Positions 34,743 to 44,683 are shown, counted from the stretch's first letter. The stretch: 64,000 nucleotides of DNA from CBDFKB01 sp965248715 (GCA_965248715.1 CBDFKB010000008.1:992001-1056000); one strand, 5' to 3'. Translations and numbers: made by a program. The notes: generated by a model from the sequence alone, not told the origin.

Positions 34743-36032
34743 ATGAACAGCACTGAGGCATTTTTCACCCGGTCTTTGGCCGAAGTTGACCCTGATATCT
34801 TTCAGGCGATCGGCAATGAATTGTCGCGCCAGCGTGACGAGGTCGAACTGATCGCGTCGGAAAACATCGTGTCGCGCGCCGTGCTTGAAGCCCAGGGCTC
34901 AATCATGACCAACAAATATGCCGAGGGCTATCCGGGAAAACGCTATTATGGCGGCTGTCAGTTCGTCGATGTTGCCGAGGAACTGGCGATTGAGCGTGCT
35001 AAACAATTGTTCGGCGCCAAATTTGCCAATGTGCAGCCGAATTCCGGCAGCCAGATGAACCAGGCCGTGTTTTTGGCGTTGTTGCAGCCGGGCGATACGT
35101 TCATGGGGCTGGATCTGAATTCGGGTGGCCATTTGACCCATGGTTCACCGGTCAATATGTCCGGCAAATGGTTTAATGTCGTATCCTACGGCGTGCGCGA
35201 AGACGACCATTTGCTCGACCTCGATGCGGTTGAACGAAGCGCCCATGAGCACAAACCAAAACTGATCATCGCTGGCGGCACCGCCTATTCCCGTTTCTGG
35301 GATTTCAAGCGATTTCGTGAAATCGCCGACGCGGTTGGCGCCTATTTGATGGTTGATATGGCACATATCGCTGGCCTGGTGGCGGCGGGCCAACATCCTT
35401 CTCCCGTGCCCCATGCCCATGTGGTCACTTCCACAACCCACAAATCCCTGCGCGGGCCGCGCGGCGGGCTGATTCTGACAAACGACGAAGCGATCGCTAA
35501 AAAGCTAAACTCGGCGGTCTTTCCTGGTCTGCAGGGCGGGCCGTTGATGCATGTGATCGCGGCCAAGGCGGTGGCGTTTGGCGAAGCGTTGCAGCCTGAG
35601 TTCAAGACCTACGCAAAGAACGTTGCCGCCAACGCCAAAGCACTGGCGCAAAGCCTGAAGGACAACGGCCTCGACATCGTTTCCGGTGGCACCGACAATC
35701 ATTTAATGCTGGTCGATTTGCGACCGAAAAATGCCACCGGCAAACAGGGCGAGGCAGCGCTTGGCCGCGCCCACATCACCTGTAACAAGAACGGAATTCC
35801 ATTCGATCCGGAAAAACCTTTTGTTACTTCCGGCCTGCGGCTCGGCTCTCCGGCGGGAACATGCCGTGGATTTGGCGAAGCCGAGTTCCGCAATATTGGC
35901 GAATTGATCTGCGAGGTTCTCGATGGGCTTAAAACGGCTAATTCGGATCAAGGCAATGCCGCGATTGAAGCGGCGGTGCGCGGTTCGGTGAAGGAAATAA
36001 CCGACCGTTTTCCGATTTACCCGTATATGTAG
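34743..36032 (+). CDS. glyA: Serine hydroxymethyltransferase
   Basis: The 429-residue PLP enzyme interconverts serine and glycine, charging tetrahydrofolate with a one-carbon unit. The cofactor lysine, about Lys234, lies in VTSTTHKSLRGPRGG. Other signatures are ELIASENIVSRAVLEAQGS, NKYAEGYPGKRYYGGC and MVDMAHIAGLVAAG. I chose the ATG at 34743 because ACAGGA lies 9 bases upstream; the ATG at 34734 would abut that site. Followed closely by nrdR. The 184-bp leader shows no riboswitch I can recognise. Confidence 0.97.
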   Translation: MNSTEAFFTRSLAEVDPDIFQAIGNELSRQRDEVELIASENIVSRAVLEAQGSIMTNKYAEGYPGKRYYGGCQFVDVAEELAIERAKQLFGAKFANVQPNSGSQMNQAVFLALLQPGDTFMGLDLNSGGHLTHGSPVNMSGKWFNVVSYGVREDDHLLDLDAVERSAHEHKPKLIIAGGTAYSRFWDFKRFREIADAVGAYLMVDMAHIAGLVAAGQHPSPVPHAHVVTSTTHKSLRGPRGGLILTNDEAIAKKLNSAVFPGLQGGPLMHVIAAKAVAFGEALQPEFKTYAKNVAANAKALAQSLKDNGLDIVSGGTDNHLMLVDLRPKNATGKQGEAALGRAHITCNKNGIPFDPEKPFVTSGLRLGSPAGTCRGFGEAEFRNIGELICEVLDGLKTANSDQGNAAIEAAVRGSVKEITDRFPIYPYM

Positions 36033-36038
36033 CCGGTG

Positions 36039-36506
36039 ATGCGTTGTCCTTACTGCAGTTGTGCAGAAACCCAGGTTAAAGATTCCAGGCCGACAGAGGA
36101 CAACACCTCGATCCGTCGCCGTCGCTCGTGCACCGATTGTGGTGGGCGTTTTACTACGTTCGAGCGGGTGCAGCTACGCGACTTGAGCGTCAACAAGAAG
36201 AACGGGCGCCGGGTGCCGTTCGACCGTGACAAGCTGGCCCGATCGGTAAACGTTGCATTGCGCAAGCGCGAGGTGGATGGCGAACGGGTCGAGCGGATGA
36301 TTTCAGGCATTGTCCGACAGTTGGAATCACGCGGCGACGCCGAGGTGCCGGCAAGCGAAATCGGCATGCTGGTGATGGAAGGCCTCAAGAATATTGACGA
36401 GGTTGCTTATGTGCGATTTGCCTCGGTCTATCGCGATTTCCGCGAAGCGGCGGATTTTGGCCGGGTGCTGGATGAACTGACCGCATCCAGCGATGATGAT
36501 GATTGA
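36039..36506 (+). CDS. nrdR: Transcriptional repressor NrdR
   Basis: The 155-residue regulator of ribonucleotide reductase genes has an N-terminal zinc ribbon (MRCPYCS with Cys3/Cys6 and SCTDCGGRF with Cys31/Cys34). An ATP-cone domain follows from about residue 49 (VNKKNGRRVPFDRDKLARSV) that senses ATP/dATP. ATG at 36039 gives the invariant MRCPYC start, six bases after glyA. Acidic C-terminus (SSDDDD). It is between glyA and ribD, the typical alphaproteobacterial position. Confidence 0.96.
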   Translation: MRCPYCSCAETQVKDSRPTEDNTSIRRRRSCTDCGGRFTTFERVQLRDLSVNKKNGRRVPFDRDKLARSVNVALRKREVDGERVERMISGIVRQLESRGDAEVPASEIGMLVMEGLKNIDEVAYVRFASVYRDFREAADFGRVLDELTASSDDDD

Positions 36507-36553
36507 TCGTGCTATCGCAGGGCTCGCCATTGTTGTGATGAAAAGGTCTTTGT

Positions 36554-37702
36554 TTGACCCAAACGCAAAAATCGACCAGTGAGCGGCTGCAAAGCGACGA
36601 CCCGCGCTTGATGGCGGTGGCGATACGCATTGCCCGCCGCAATATCGGTATCACCGGCACCAATCCGTCGGTTGGATGTGTGCTGGTGGATACCAAAGGC
36701 GATGCACCTGTGATCATTGGCACCGGGGTGACGGCGCCAGGTGGGCGGCCCCATGCGGAAGCAGAAGCCCTAGCGATCGCCAGCGGTCGCGCTAACGGTG
36801 CAACTGCTTATGTCACCTTGGAACCGTGCGCGCATCACGGGGTTACACCGGCCTGTGCCAAGGAACTGATTGACGCGGGAATTTCGCGGGTGGTGACCGG
36901 TTGGATTGACCCCGATAACCGGGTTGACGGTCGCGGCCATGCCATGTTGCGTGACGCTGGTATTGCGGTGGTCGAGGGTTGTTTGCCCAAAACCGTATAC
37001 GATACGGTAGCCGGCTATTTGTTACGCAAGACCCAAAACCGACCCCGGGTGCTGTTAAAGATCGCCGTGTCGGCTGACGGCTATATGGGACTGACCGGCT
37101 TTGGTCAGGTGGCGATTACCGGCGCGGATGCACGCGCGCAGGTTCACATGATGCGCGCGCGCGCCGACGCTATCATGATCGGTTCGGCCACCGTGCAGGA
37201 AGATGATCCCCAGCTTACCTGCCGGCTGCCTGGCCTGGAAAATCGCAGCCCGGAACGTTTCGTGCTGGATCGGCGCGCGACAATAGCTCTCGATTGCCAA
37301 CTGGTACGGAGCGCTCGCGCAGTACCACTAAATATTGTGCACGGGCCTAACGCATCGCCACAACGCTTAGCTGCGTTGTATGACAATGGCTGCCGGCTGT
37401 TTCCAGGTGTCGAACATGGTGCCGGGATCGCCTTGCCGGAATTATTGTCCGATATGGCGGAGCGCGGGGTTAGCGAATTGATGGTCGAGGGCGGAAGCGC
37501 GCTGGCCCATTCCTTCATCAAGGACCGTCTGGTTGACCGGATCGCACTTTTCACCGGCAATTGTGTATTGTCGGGCAAGGGCCAGCATCGGCATCTGGTC
37601 GATGCTCCGTTTAGCTTTGGCAAGATGCCTTCCGAATTTCACTTGGCCCATGAAGCGCGCTACGGCGAAGACCGGCTGAGAGTTTACGATAGGATGGATT
37701 GA
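36554..37702 (+). CDS. ribD: Bifunctional riboflavin deaminase/reductase RibD
   Basis: The 382-residue enzyme carries out the second and third steps of riboflavin synthesis. The deaminase domain (about 20-160) has zinc ligands in GGRPHAEAEAL and LEPCAHHGVTPACAKEL. The reductase domain (about 165-380) starts RPRVLLKIAVSADGYM and includes LMVEGGSALAHSFI. The start appears to be TTG at 36554, preceded by AAAAGG; an internal ATG at 36611 would trim the N-terminus. One base separates it from ribE. Confidence 0.95.
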   Translation: MTQTQKSTSERLQSDDPRLMAVAIRIARRNIGITGTNPSVGCVLVDTKGDAPVIIGTGVTAPGGRPHAEAEALAIASGRANGATAYVTLEPCAHHGVTPACAKELIDAGISRVVTGWIDPDNRVDGRGHAMLRDAGIAVVEGCLPKTVYDTVAGYLLRKTQNRPRVLLKIAVSADGYMGLTGFGQVAITGADARAQVHMMRARADAIMIGSATVQEDDPQLTCRLPGLENRSPERFVLDRRATIALDCQLVRSARAVPLNIVHGPNASPQRLAALYDNGCRLFPGVEHGAGIALPELLSDMAERGVSELMVEGGSALAHSFIKDRLVDRIALFTGNCVLSGKGQHRHLVDAPFSFGKMPSEFHLAHEARYGEDRLRVYDRMD

Positions 37703-37703
37703 C

Positions 37704-38309
37704 ATGTTCACGGGCATCGTCACCGACATTGGGGTTATCGCGGCGGTAAATAGCCTGCCAAGCGGTAAGCGCTTTCGCATCGAAACCGGCTATGATGTAG
37801 CAACGATTGATATCGGCGCCTCGATCGCCCATGCCGGCGTTTGTCTTACGGTTACCGCCAAGGCGGACAAGGGCAATTGGTACGAGGTTGAAACGTGGGA
37901 CGAGGCTTTGCGGCTAACCACTGCTAGCAGCTGGCAGGTAGGTGGCAGGGTCAACCTGGAGCGGGCGCTAAAGATCGGTGATGAACTCGGTGGCCATATG
38001 ATATCCGGCCATGTGGATGGCACTGGCGAAGTGGTTTCGGTTGTCGAGGATGGCGGGGCCCGGCGCTTTTGCTTTCACGCCCCGAACCGACTTGCCAGGT
38101 TTATCGCCGCCAAAGGCTCGGTGGCGCTGGACGGCACATCGCTGACGGTCAATCAAGTCGACGGCGCTGAATTTGACTGTCTCTTGATCGCTCATTCGCT
38201 GAGTGTAACCACTTGGTCAAATGTTGTGGCGGGCGATAATATTAACCTTGAAGTCGACCTCATGGCGCGCTATGTGGCGCGGCTTGCGGAATACAAGGAA
38301 CCCGCATAG
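37704..38309 (+). CDS. ribE: Riboflavin synthase, alpha chain
   Basis: The 201-residue lumazine-binding protein consists of two similar barrels. The first starts MFTGIVTDIGVI with GVCLTVT, the second GHMISGHVDGTGEV with DGTSLTVNQV. It dismutates 6,7-dimethyl-8-ribityllumazine to riboflavin. Typical length and motif order. It follows ribD by a single base and precedes ribH by 59 bp in a compact rib operon; no ribBA-type gene lies between ribE and ribH here. Confidence 0.96.
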   Translation: MFTGIVTDIGVIAAVNSLPSGKRFRIETGYDVATIDIGASIAHAGVCLTVTAKADKGNWYEVETWDEALRLTTASSWQVGGRVNLERALKIGDELGGHMISGHVDGTGEVVSVVEDGGARRFCFHAPNRLARFIAAKGSVALDGTSLTVNQVDGAEFDCLLIAHSLSVTTWSNVVAGDNINLEVDLMARYVARLAEYKEPA

Positions 38310-38368
38310 GGTCGGGCAATGCACCAACCCTGCCAGCAGCAAACTCAACCACAATTTTGAGGCCGTTT

Positions 38369-38920
38369 ATGGCATCAGCGTCCCCCCATTTGCTGATCAT
38401 TGAGGCGCGCTTCTACGACGCGCTGGCCGATGCGCTGCTTGCCGGCGCACGCGATGTGCTTGATGGCGCCGGCGCCACCTATGATGTGATCACGGTGCCC
38501 GGTGCGCTTGAGGTTCCGGCGGTGCTTTCCATGTATGGCGGTGGATTGTTTTCGCGTTCGATAATTGACGAAAACGCGACAACCGAAGACGAAGCGATCC
38601 ATTCGATGATGGAAGGGCAGATTTATCACGGTTTCGTTGCGCTGGGCACGGTTATTCGCGGCGATACTTATCATTTCGAGATCGTCGCCAACGAATCATG
38701 CGGCGCGTTGACCCGTCTTGCCGTCGATTATGGATTTGCGCTTGGCAATGGCATTTTGACCGTTGAAAACGCGGAACAGGCTTGGGAGCGCGCTGACCCT
38801 AAGCGTGGCGACAAGGGCGGTGCAGCGGCCCAGGCAGCGCTTACCATGATCGACATTCGCGACCGCATTGGCCCGGAACTGATCGCCGGCCATTGGCGCG
38901 GTCGCGACACCCAGCATTGA
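38369..38920 (+). CDS. ribH: 6,7-dimethyl-8-ribityllumazine synthase
   Basis: The 183-residue lumazine synthase condenses the RibD product with dihydroxybutanone phosphate. The conserved TVPGALEVPAVLS, VALGTVIRGDTYHFEIVANE (His of catalysis included) and NGILTVENAEQAWERADP are all present. The segment after PAVLSMYGGG is slightly longer than usual, with acidic residues near ENATTEDEAIH. I chose the ATG at 38369, which has GAGG eight bases upstream. Directly followed by nusB one base after its stop. Confidence 0.95.
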   Translation: MASASPHLLIIEARFYDALADALLAGARDVLDGAGATYDVITVPGALEVPAVLSMYGGGLFSRSIIDENATTEDEAIHSMMEGQIYHGFVALGTVIRGDTYHFEIVANESCGALTRLAVDYGFALGNGILTVENAEQAWERADPKRGDKGGAAAQAALTMIDIRDRIGPELIAGHWRGRDTQH

Positions 38921-38921
38921 T

Positions 38922-39422
38922 ATGAAAGCTTCTGCTACTGCCAACAAACGCGGTGCTGCACGATTGGCGGCAATCCAAGCGCTGTACCAGATGGACATCG
39001 CCGGTTCCGGGGTCGAAGAAACCGTGACCGAATACGAGGCCTATCGCCTCGGCGCCGAAATGGACGGCGAGACCTATCTGGTGTCCGATGTCGCCTGGTT
39101 TCGCGCTGTGGTCGGCGGCGTCGTCAGCGCTCAGCGCGATATCGATCCCCTGATCCACCGCTATTTGCCCAAATCCTGGCCGCTTTCACGCATCGAGGCA
39201 ATTTTGCGGGCGATCCTGCGCGCCGGCGTGTTTGAACTGACAGCAAACCGCGGCGTTCCCTCCGCTGTGGTGATTTCGGAATATGTGGACCTTGCCAAGG
39301 CATTCTTTGCTGGCGATGAACCAAAGATGGTCAATGGTGTCCTTGATGCAGTGGCATCGGGAGCCGAGCCGATGCAAGCCGGCGAACCGACTTCCAAAAC
39401 CGCTGATGAGGTTGATACATGA
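38922..39422 (+). CDS. nusB: Transcription antitermination protein NusB
   Basis: The 166-residue all-helical NusB acts with NusE/S10 in antitermination of rRNA operons. It has the N-terminal Arg-rich start (KRGAARLAAIQALYQMDIAG) and the C-terminal LTANRGVPSAVVISEYVDLA plus GDEPKMVNGVLDAVA. Start ATG lies one base after the ribH stop; its stop overlaps the ATG of the MFS gene (ATGA), so ribH, nusB and the transporter are probably translated together. Confidence 0.95.
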   Translation: MKASATANKRGAARLAAIQALYQMDIAGSGVEETVTEYEAYRLGAEMDGETYLVSDVAWFRAVVGGVVSAQRDIDPLIHRYLPKSWPLSRIEAILRAILRAGVFELTANRGVPSAVVISEYVDLAKAFFAGDEPKMVNGVLDAVASGAEPMQAGEPTSKTADEVDT

Positions 39423-40681
39423 CTGACAATCCGATAGCGGCACCGGGTTCCGATTTCGAGGTGGGCGCCAGTGAACAATTGGCGAACGCGACCCATAATG
39501 CGATAATCTATTCGGCCTGCCAGGCGATCAACGGTTCTGCGGTACCGGTCAACATCGCGCTTGGCGGCCTGGCGGGGGCACATTTACTACAAAAGGCCGG
39601 CGCCAGTGTGGCCCTGGCAACCGCACCGGTCACCACGTTCATGCTTGGTATCGCTTTGGGCGCGTTGGCAGCCGCCAATTTGATGCGGATGACCAATCGC
39701 AGGACCGGCTTTTTGGTCGGCACGATTATCGGCGCCAGTGGCTTGCTGGTATCAGCGTTTGCCCTTTATGTTGAAAGTTTCCTATTGTTTTCGTTGGCGC
39801 TCACCATCAATGGCGTTGCCTCCGGTTTTACTCAGCAATTTCGCTTTGCCGCCGCCGACACCGGCTCGCCTGTGTTCAAAGCCAAGGCGATCTCCTGGGT
39901 GCTTGCAGGGGGTGTATTGTCGGCGATCATCGGCCCGCAATTGATTATCTGGAGCAAAGATGCGCTGCTGCCGGTGCCATTTGCCGGGGCGTTTGCTGCG
40001 GCCTCGGTGTTGTTTGTCATCGGGTTTTGCATGTTGTTGTTGTTGCGGCCGGTGGTGGCGATCCAGGCTATCGGCGACGAAAACACCCAACCGGCGCGTG
40101 CGCTAGGGCAAGTCATTTCACAGCCGAAATTTATCGTCGCCGTAATCTGTGGCACCGGGGCTTATTCGTTGATGAGTTTCATCATGACTGCAGCACCATT
40201 GGCGATGGTACATCATGGCATTTCGGTCGATAATTCAACGCTTGGCATCCAATGGCACGTGCTGGCGATGTATGCGCCAAGTTTCATTACCGGCCATTTG
40301 ATCGCCCGCTTTGGCAAGGAGCCGGTGGTGGCGAGCGGGTTGCTGATCTTGATCTCGTGCGCGTTGGTGGCGCTTGCCGGCGTGCAATTGATGCATTTTT
40401 GGGGCTCGTTGATCCTGCTCGGGATTGGCTGGAACTTCGGTTTCATCGGCGCCACCGCAATGGTGACCGAAACCTATCGCGACAACGAAAGGGGCAAGGC
40501 CCAGGGCGCAAACGATTTTATCTTGTTTGGATTTGTCGCCCTGTCATCGCTTCTATCCGGTGTGATTTTGAGCCAGTTTGGCTGGGTGGCGCTCAACTGG
40601 CTAGTCTTGCCGGTTGTAGTCGTTTGCCTATTGGCACTTGGCTGGCTATCGGTCACCAATCGCCGCCGGAGCGCAGAATAG
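39419..40681 (+). CDS. MFS transporter
   Basis: The 420-residue protein has about 12 membrane segments with a cytoplasmic loop near the middle (RPVVAIQAIGDENTQPA). NLMRMTNRRTGFLVG resembles the loop 2-3 motif of major facilitator proteins. Substrate unknown. It overlaps nusB by four bases, an arrangement found in several alphaproteobacteria. The N-terminus (residues 1-25) is a soluble acidic tail. Confidence 0.9.
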   Translation: MTDNPIAAPGSDFEVGASEQLANATHNAIIYSACQAINGSAVPVNIALGGLAGAHLLQKAGASVALATAPVTTFMLGIALGALAAANLMRMTNRRTGFLVGTIIGASGLLVSAFALYVESFLLFSLALTINGVASGFTQQFRFAAADTGSPVFKAKAISWVLAGGVLSAIIGPQLIIWSKDALLPVPFAGAFAAASVLFVIGFCMLLLLRPVVAIQAIGDENTQPARALGQVISQPKFIVAVICGTGAYSLMSFIMTAAPLAMVHHGISVDNSTLGIQWHVLAMYAPSFITGHLIARFGKEPVVASGLLILISCALVALAGVQLMHFWGSLILLGIGWNFGFIGATAMVTETYRDNERGKAQGANDFILFGFVALSSLLSGVILSQFGWVALNWLVLPVVVVCLLALGWLSVTNRRRSAE

Positions 40682-40714
40682 ACGCTTGATGTAGGGCTAG
40701 CCGGTCAACCGGCC

Positions 40715-40820
40715 CTAGCGCTTGTCACGAAGCGTTGGAATAGCTTCGTCGCGCTATCTTTTTGTTTATGCGTGTCATTTTTCCCAAAACCGGTACCCAC
40801 TTTTGGGTGACACGCTCTAG
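40715..40820 (-). repeat. R2 element (Y1 type), complete
   Basis: A 106-bp unit bounded by CTAG at both ends, 34 bp after the MFS stop. Reading on the minus strand it has the first hairpin (GCGTGTCA / TGACACGC outer, CCCAAAA / TTTTGGG inner), the A-rich linker, and the X hairpin. The remaining 40821-41103 holds the hppA promoter region and leader with no recognised motif. Confidence 0.88.
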
Positions 40821-41103
40821 GCATTTGGTCGAATAGCGCTCGGCTAAAGCGCTACAAACATTGAATTTGTCGTGGTCGACGAAAATTGCCGCACAACTAA
40901 GTCTTGACGTCGGCGTGTGGCTGAATAGTGTGCGCCGCAACTCCGGGTCGCCTTTCTAGGAATGGCATTATGCCCGCGCGCGAAGCGGTTGCGGAACGGC
41001 GGCACCCGTGCTGCCGATAAATTCGTTGTACGGAAAACGTTGGGCTGCTGTAACAGGCGCGCAAATTCGGGGACTGATTACTAACCAAAAGGACGAGGGA
41101 ACC

Positions 41104-43242
41104 ATGTCACCTCTATTGTTTGCGGTCCTATGTGGGCTTGCATCGATTGTCTATGGAATTTGGGCATCGATCTCGGTGATGAACGCCGATGCCGGTAACC
41201 AGCGTATGCAAGAAATTGCTGGCTATATTCAAGAAGGCGCTCAGGCTTATCTATCCCGCCAATACATGACCATCGCCGTTGTCGGTGTGATTGTTTTCGC
41301 AATTGTCGCCTGGCTGCTGGGAACGCTGGTGGCGATCGGTTTCGCAATCGGCGCCATTCTTTCCGGCGCCGCCGGTTTTATTGGCATGATGGTGTCGGTT
41401 CGCGCCAATGTCCGCACCGCCCAGGCGGCCAGCGAAAGCCTTGGCGCCGGCCTACAGCTTGCGTTCAAATCGGGCGCGGTTACCGGCATGTTGGTTGCCG
41501 GCTTGGCACTGCTGGGTGTGACGGTCTATTTCTGGATTTTGACCGGCTCGCTGGGCTTTGCTCCGACCGACCGGACCGTGATCGACGCGCTGGTGGCGCT
41601 CGGCTTCGGCGCTTCGCTGATTTCGATCTTTGCCCGTCTCGGCGGCGGCATCTTTACCAAGGGTGCGGATGTGGGCGGCGACCTGGTTGGTAAGGTGGAA
41701 GCGGGTATTCCGGAAGATGATCCGCGCAACCCGGCCACCATCGCCGACAATGTGGGCGACAATGTTGGTGACTGCGCCGGCATGGCGGCTGACCTGTTCG
41801 AAACCTATGTGGTTTCCGTGGTCGCGACCATGGTTTTGGCCTCGATCTTCTTTACCGGCGAAACCGCATCAACCTTGATGCTGCTGCCGCTGATGATTGG
41901 CGCAAGCTGCGTCATAACATCGATTGTCGGCACCTTCTTTGTCCGTTTGGGCGCCAGCAACTCGATTATGGGTGCGCTTTATAAGGGGTTCATCGCCACC
42001 TCCGTACTGTCTGCGGTAGCGCTGGCCATCATCATCTGGTTCTGGCTCGGCGCCGATCGGCAATTTACCACCTCCGGCGGAGAAACCTTCACCGGCATAG
42101 ACCTGTTTTGGTGTGGCATCCTCGGTTTGATCATCACTGGGCTGATCATCTGGATCACCGAATATTATACCGGTGTCGGCTACCGTCCGGTGCGCTCAAT
42201 CAGCCAGGCATCGGTTACCGGCCACGGTACCAACGTGATCCAGGGTCTAGCGATTTCGCTCGAAGCGACTGCGCTACCGGCCATGGTGATCATCATCGGC
42301 ATTATTGCAACTTTTTCGGTTGCAGGCCTGTTCGGTATCGCCATTGCGGTTACCACCATGCTGGCGCTCGCCGGTGTGGTTGTCGCACTTGATGCGTTCG
42401 GTCCGGTCACCGACAATGCCGGCGGCATTGCCGAGATGGCTGATTTGCCGAGCGAAGTTCGCGCCACCACCGATGCGCTCGATGCGGTCGGCAACACTAC
42501 CAAGGCGGTCACCAAGGGCTATGCCATCGGTTCGGCCGGCCTAGGCGCGCTGGTGTTGTTTGCCGCTTATACGGAAGATTTGAAATTATTCTCTGCCGAG
42601 GCGGTCGAGGGCTCGATTTTCTATGGCATCAACACCGACACCTTGTTCAACCTATCGAACCCATATGTGGTCGCCGGCTTGCTGTTCGGCGGATTACTGC
42701 CCTATCTTTTCGGTGGCATTTCGATGACTGCGGTTGGTCGTGCCGGCGGTGCGGTGGTTGAAGAAGTGCGCAGGCAGTTCCGGGAAAAGCCTGGCATCAT
42801 GGAAGGCACGGAATTGCCCGACTATGGCCGTGCGGTTGACATGCTGACCAAGGCGGCGATCCGGGAAATGATCGTGCCCTCGCTGTTGCCGGTATTGTCA
42901 CCGATCTTGGTTTTCGTGGTCGTTAATTTCATATCCGGCCCGGCCAATGCGTTTGCCGCGCTTGGTGCCATGCTGCTTGGCGTGATCGTCAACGGCTTTT
43001 TCGTCGCGGTCTCGATGACCGCTGGCGGCGGCGCATGGGACAATGCCAAGAAATCCTTCGAAGATGGCTTCGTCGATAAGGACGGCGTGCGCCACGAAAA
43101 GGGCTCGTATGCGCACATGGCGTCTGTTACCGGTGATACGGTGGGTGACCCATACAAAGACACAGCCGGCCCTGCGGTCAACCCGATGATCAAGATCACC
43201 AATATTGTCGCGTTGTTGTTGCTGGCGGTATTGGCCCACTAG
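41104..43242 (+). CDS. hppA: K+-insensitive proton-translocating pyrophosphatase
   Basis: The 712-residue integral membrane enzyme hydrolyses pyrophosphate and pumps protons outward. About 16 membrane segments are present. Acidic motifs are complete: KGADVGGDLVGKVEAGIPED, DNVGDNVGDCAGMAADLFE, DNAGGIAEMADL and GDTVGDPYKDTAGPAVNP. The determinant GNTTKAVTKGYAIGSAG has Lys where K+-dependent enzymes have Ala, marking the K+-independent type. I chose the ATG at 41104 with GAGGGA upstream. The TAG stop is also the first CTAG of an R2 repeat cluster. Confidence 0.96.
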   Translation: MSPLLFAVLCGLASIVYGIWASISVMNADAGNQRMQEIAGYIQEGAQAYLSRQYMTIAVVGVIVFAIVAWLLGTLVAIGFAIGAILSGAAGFIGMMVSVRANVRTAQAASESLGAGLQLAFKSGAVTGMLVAGLALLGVTVYFWILTGSLGFAPTDRTVIDALVALGFGASLISIFARLGGGIFTKGADVGGDLVGKVEAGIPEDDPRNPATIADNVGDNVGDCAGMAADLFETYVVSVVATMVLASIFFTGETASTLMLLPLMIGASCVITSIVGTFFVRLGASNSIMGALYKGFIATSVLSAVALAIIIWFWLGADRQFTTSGGETFTGIDLFWCGILGLIITGLIIWITEYYTGVGYRPVRSISQASVTGHGTNVIQGLAISLEATALPAMVIIIGIIATFSVAGLFGIAIAVTTMLALAGVVVALDAFGPVTDNAGGIAEMADLPSEVRATTDALDAVGNTTKAVTKGYAIGSAGLGALVLFAAYTEDLKLFSAEAVEGSIFYGINTDTLFNLSNPYVVAGLLFGGLLPYLFGGISMTAVGRAGGAVVEEVRRQFREKPGIMEGTELPDYGRAVDMLTKAAIREMIVPSLLPVLSPILVFVVVNFISGPANAFAALGAMLLGVIVNGFFVAVSMTAGGGAWDNAKKSFEDGFVDKDGVRHEKGSYAHMASVTGDTVGDPYKDTAGPAVNPMIKITNIVALLLLAVLAH

Positions 43243-43545
43243 AGCGCGTCACCCAAAAGTGGGTACCGGTTTTGGGTGACATGACACGCATAAATAGAGA
43301 GATAGCGCGACGAAGCTATTCCAACGCTTGGTGACAAGCGCTAAGCGTATTCCCGAAAAGTGTGTAGCGGTTTTCGGATAAGAATACGCGACAAAACAAA
43401 GAGATAGCGCGACGAAGCTATTCCAACGCTTCGTGACAAGCGCTAGAGCAGTTTCTCGTTTCATTGTACCGCTTGACTGCTCTATCTATTTGTTTTGACG
43501 CACAATTTTTTCGAAAACCGGCTCCCATTTTTCGGGAATACGCCG
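43239..43545. repeat. Three R2 elements chained by shared CTAG/CTAA
   Basis: Three units follow the hppA stop: Y1 type (43239-43344, plus), Y2 type (43341-43446, plus), and a third variant in reverse orientation (43443 to about 43545). The third has a different distal stem (AGAGCAGT / ACTGCTCT) and a mixed proximal hairpin. Neighbours share the boundary tetranucleotide (CTAA at 43341, CTAG at 43443). A partial piece continues to about 43570. All keep the A-rich linker AAAACAAA[CT]AGATAG or a close variant. Confidence 0.85.
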
Positions 43546-43714
43546 TATTTGTTTGTTTTGGCGCGTATTGTGCCCGCCAGCAAACGTTTTCCACCATCAA
43601 ATGGGTCAATATTAAATTCCCTTGGTATAATGGCCACAAGGTCGCACACGACCCGGGCGCTACTGCCGATAGTAAGCGTAGAATGGTGAATTTCTTTAGG
43701 AGGCATGTGACCCA

Positions 43715-44683
43715 ATGACCGGTAAAGCCCTTTCGACCCGGTTGACGGAATTTTTCGGCATCGACCATCCGGTGATCCAGGCGCCGATGGCGTTTGCTGC
43801 CGGCGGTAAATTAGCGGCGGCAGTTTCGCGGGCCGGCGGGCTTGGCATGATCGGTGGCGCCTATGGAAATGCTCAATGGGTGGAGGCACAGTTCGAGGCT
43901 GCCGGCAATCAACCGGTCGGATGTGGCTTCATCACCTGGGCGTTGGCGGAAAAATCCAGCCTGTTGGACCAGGTGCTAGCGCGGCAACCTAAGGCGATAT
44001 TCCTGTCGTTTGCCGATCCTAAACCGTTTGCAGCCACCATCCGCGATGCCAAGGTGCCGCTGATCTGCCAGGTGCAAACCGTCCGCGACGCCGAACGTGC
44101 CATCGACATCGGCGCCGATGTGGTGGTTGCCCAGGGGGCGGAGGCCGGTGGCCATGGTGAAAGCCGCGCCACCTTTACCCTGGTGCCGGAGATCGCCGAT
44201 ATGATTGCGGCAAAACGGCCGCAAGTGCTGTTGTGTGCGGCCGGTGGGGTTGGCGATGGGCGCGGCCTTGCCGCGGCATTAATGCTTGGCGCCGACGGCG
44301 CAGTGGTCGGCAGCCGGTTTTGGGCCAGCACAGAAAGCCTTGCCCATCCCAATATGGTCAAAGCGGCGCTTACGGCATCGGGGGATGATACGATCCGCTC
44401 CAGCGTAATGGATGTGGCGCGGCGGTTAAATTGGCCGCAACGTTACACGGCGCGGGTACTGAAAAACCGCTTTACCGAACAATGGCACCATCACCTTGAC
44501 GATCTCATCGCCGACCAGGATCGCCAGGCTGAGCGGTGGACCAAGGCCTGGCAGGTGGGTGATATCGAAAACGCCAACACCTTTGTTGGCGAGGTCACTG
44601 GCATTTTGAACACGGTCGAACCAGCAGCCGACATTTTACACACAATGGTGACCGACGCCGCTAAGTTGATCGGCCGTGGCTGA
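43715..44683 (+). CDS. Nitronate monooxygenase-like flavin oxidoreductase
   Basis: The 322-residue FMN-dependent TIM-barrel protein begins LTEFFGIDHPVIQAPMAF, with the substrate-binding QAPM. Its flavin-binding motifs are GADVVVAQGAEAGGHGES and LCAAGGVGDGRGLAAALMLGA, ending GAVVGSRFWAS. This is the 2-nitropropane dioxygenase/nitronate monooxygenase or enoyl-reductase-like class; propionate-3-nitronate detoxification is one role. AGGAGG lies 11 bases before the ATG. Its upstream region is filled by R2 repeats; it stands alone. Confidence 0.9.
   Translation: MTGKALSTRLTEFFGIDHPVIQAPMAFAAGGKLAAAVSRAGGLGMIGGAYGNAQWVEAQFEAAGNQPVGCGFITWALAEKSSLLDQVLARQPKAIFLSFADPKPFAATIRDAKVPLICQVQTVRDAERAIDIGADVVVAQGAEAGGHGESRATFTLVPEIADMIAAKRPQVLLCAAGGVGDGRGLAAALMLGADGAVVGSRFWASTESLAHPNMVKAALTASGDDTIRSSVMDVARRLNWPQRYTARVLKNRFTEQWHHHLDDLIADQDRQAERWTKAWQVGDIENANTFVGEVTGILNTVEPAADILHTMVTDAAKLIGRG

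Noticed and set aside
36507..36553. FMN riboswitch before ribD
   Set aside because: The gap after nrdR is only 47 bases, too short for the element, and no match was seen elsewhere in the rib operon.
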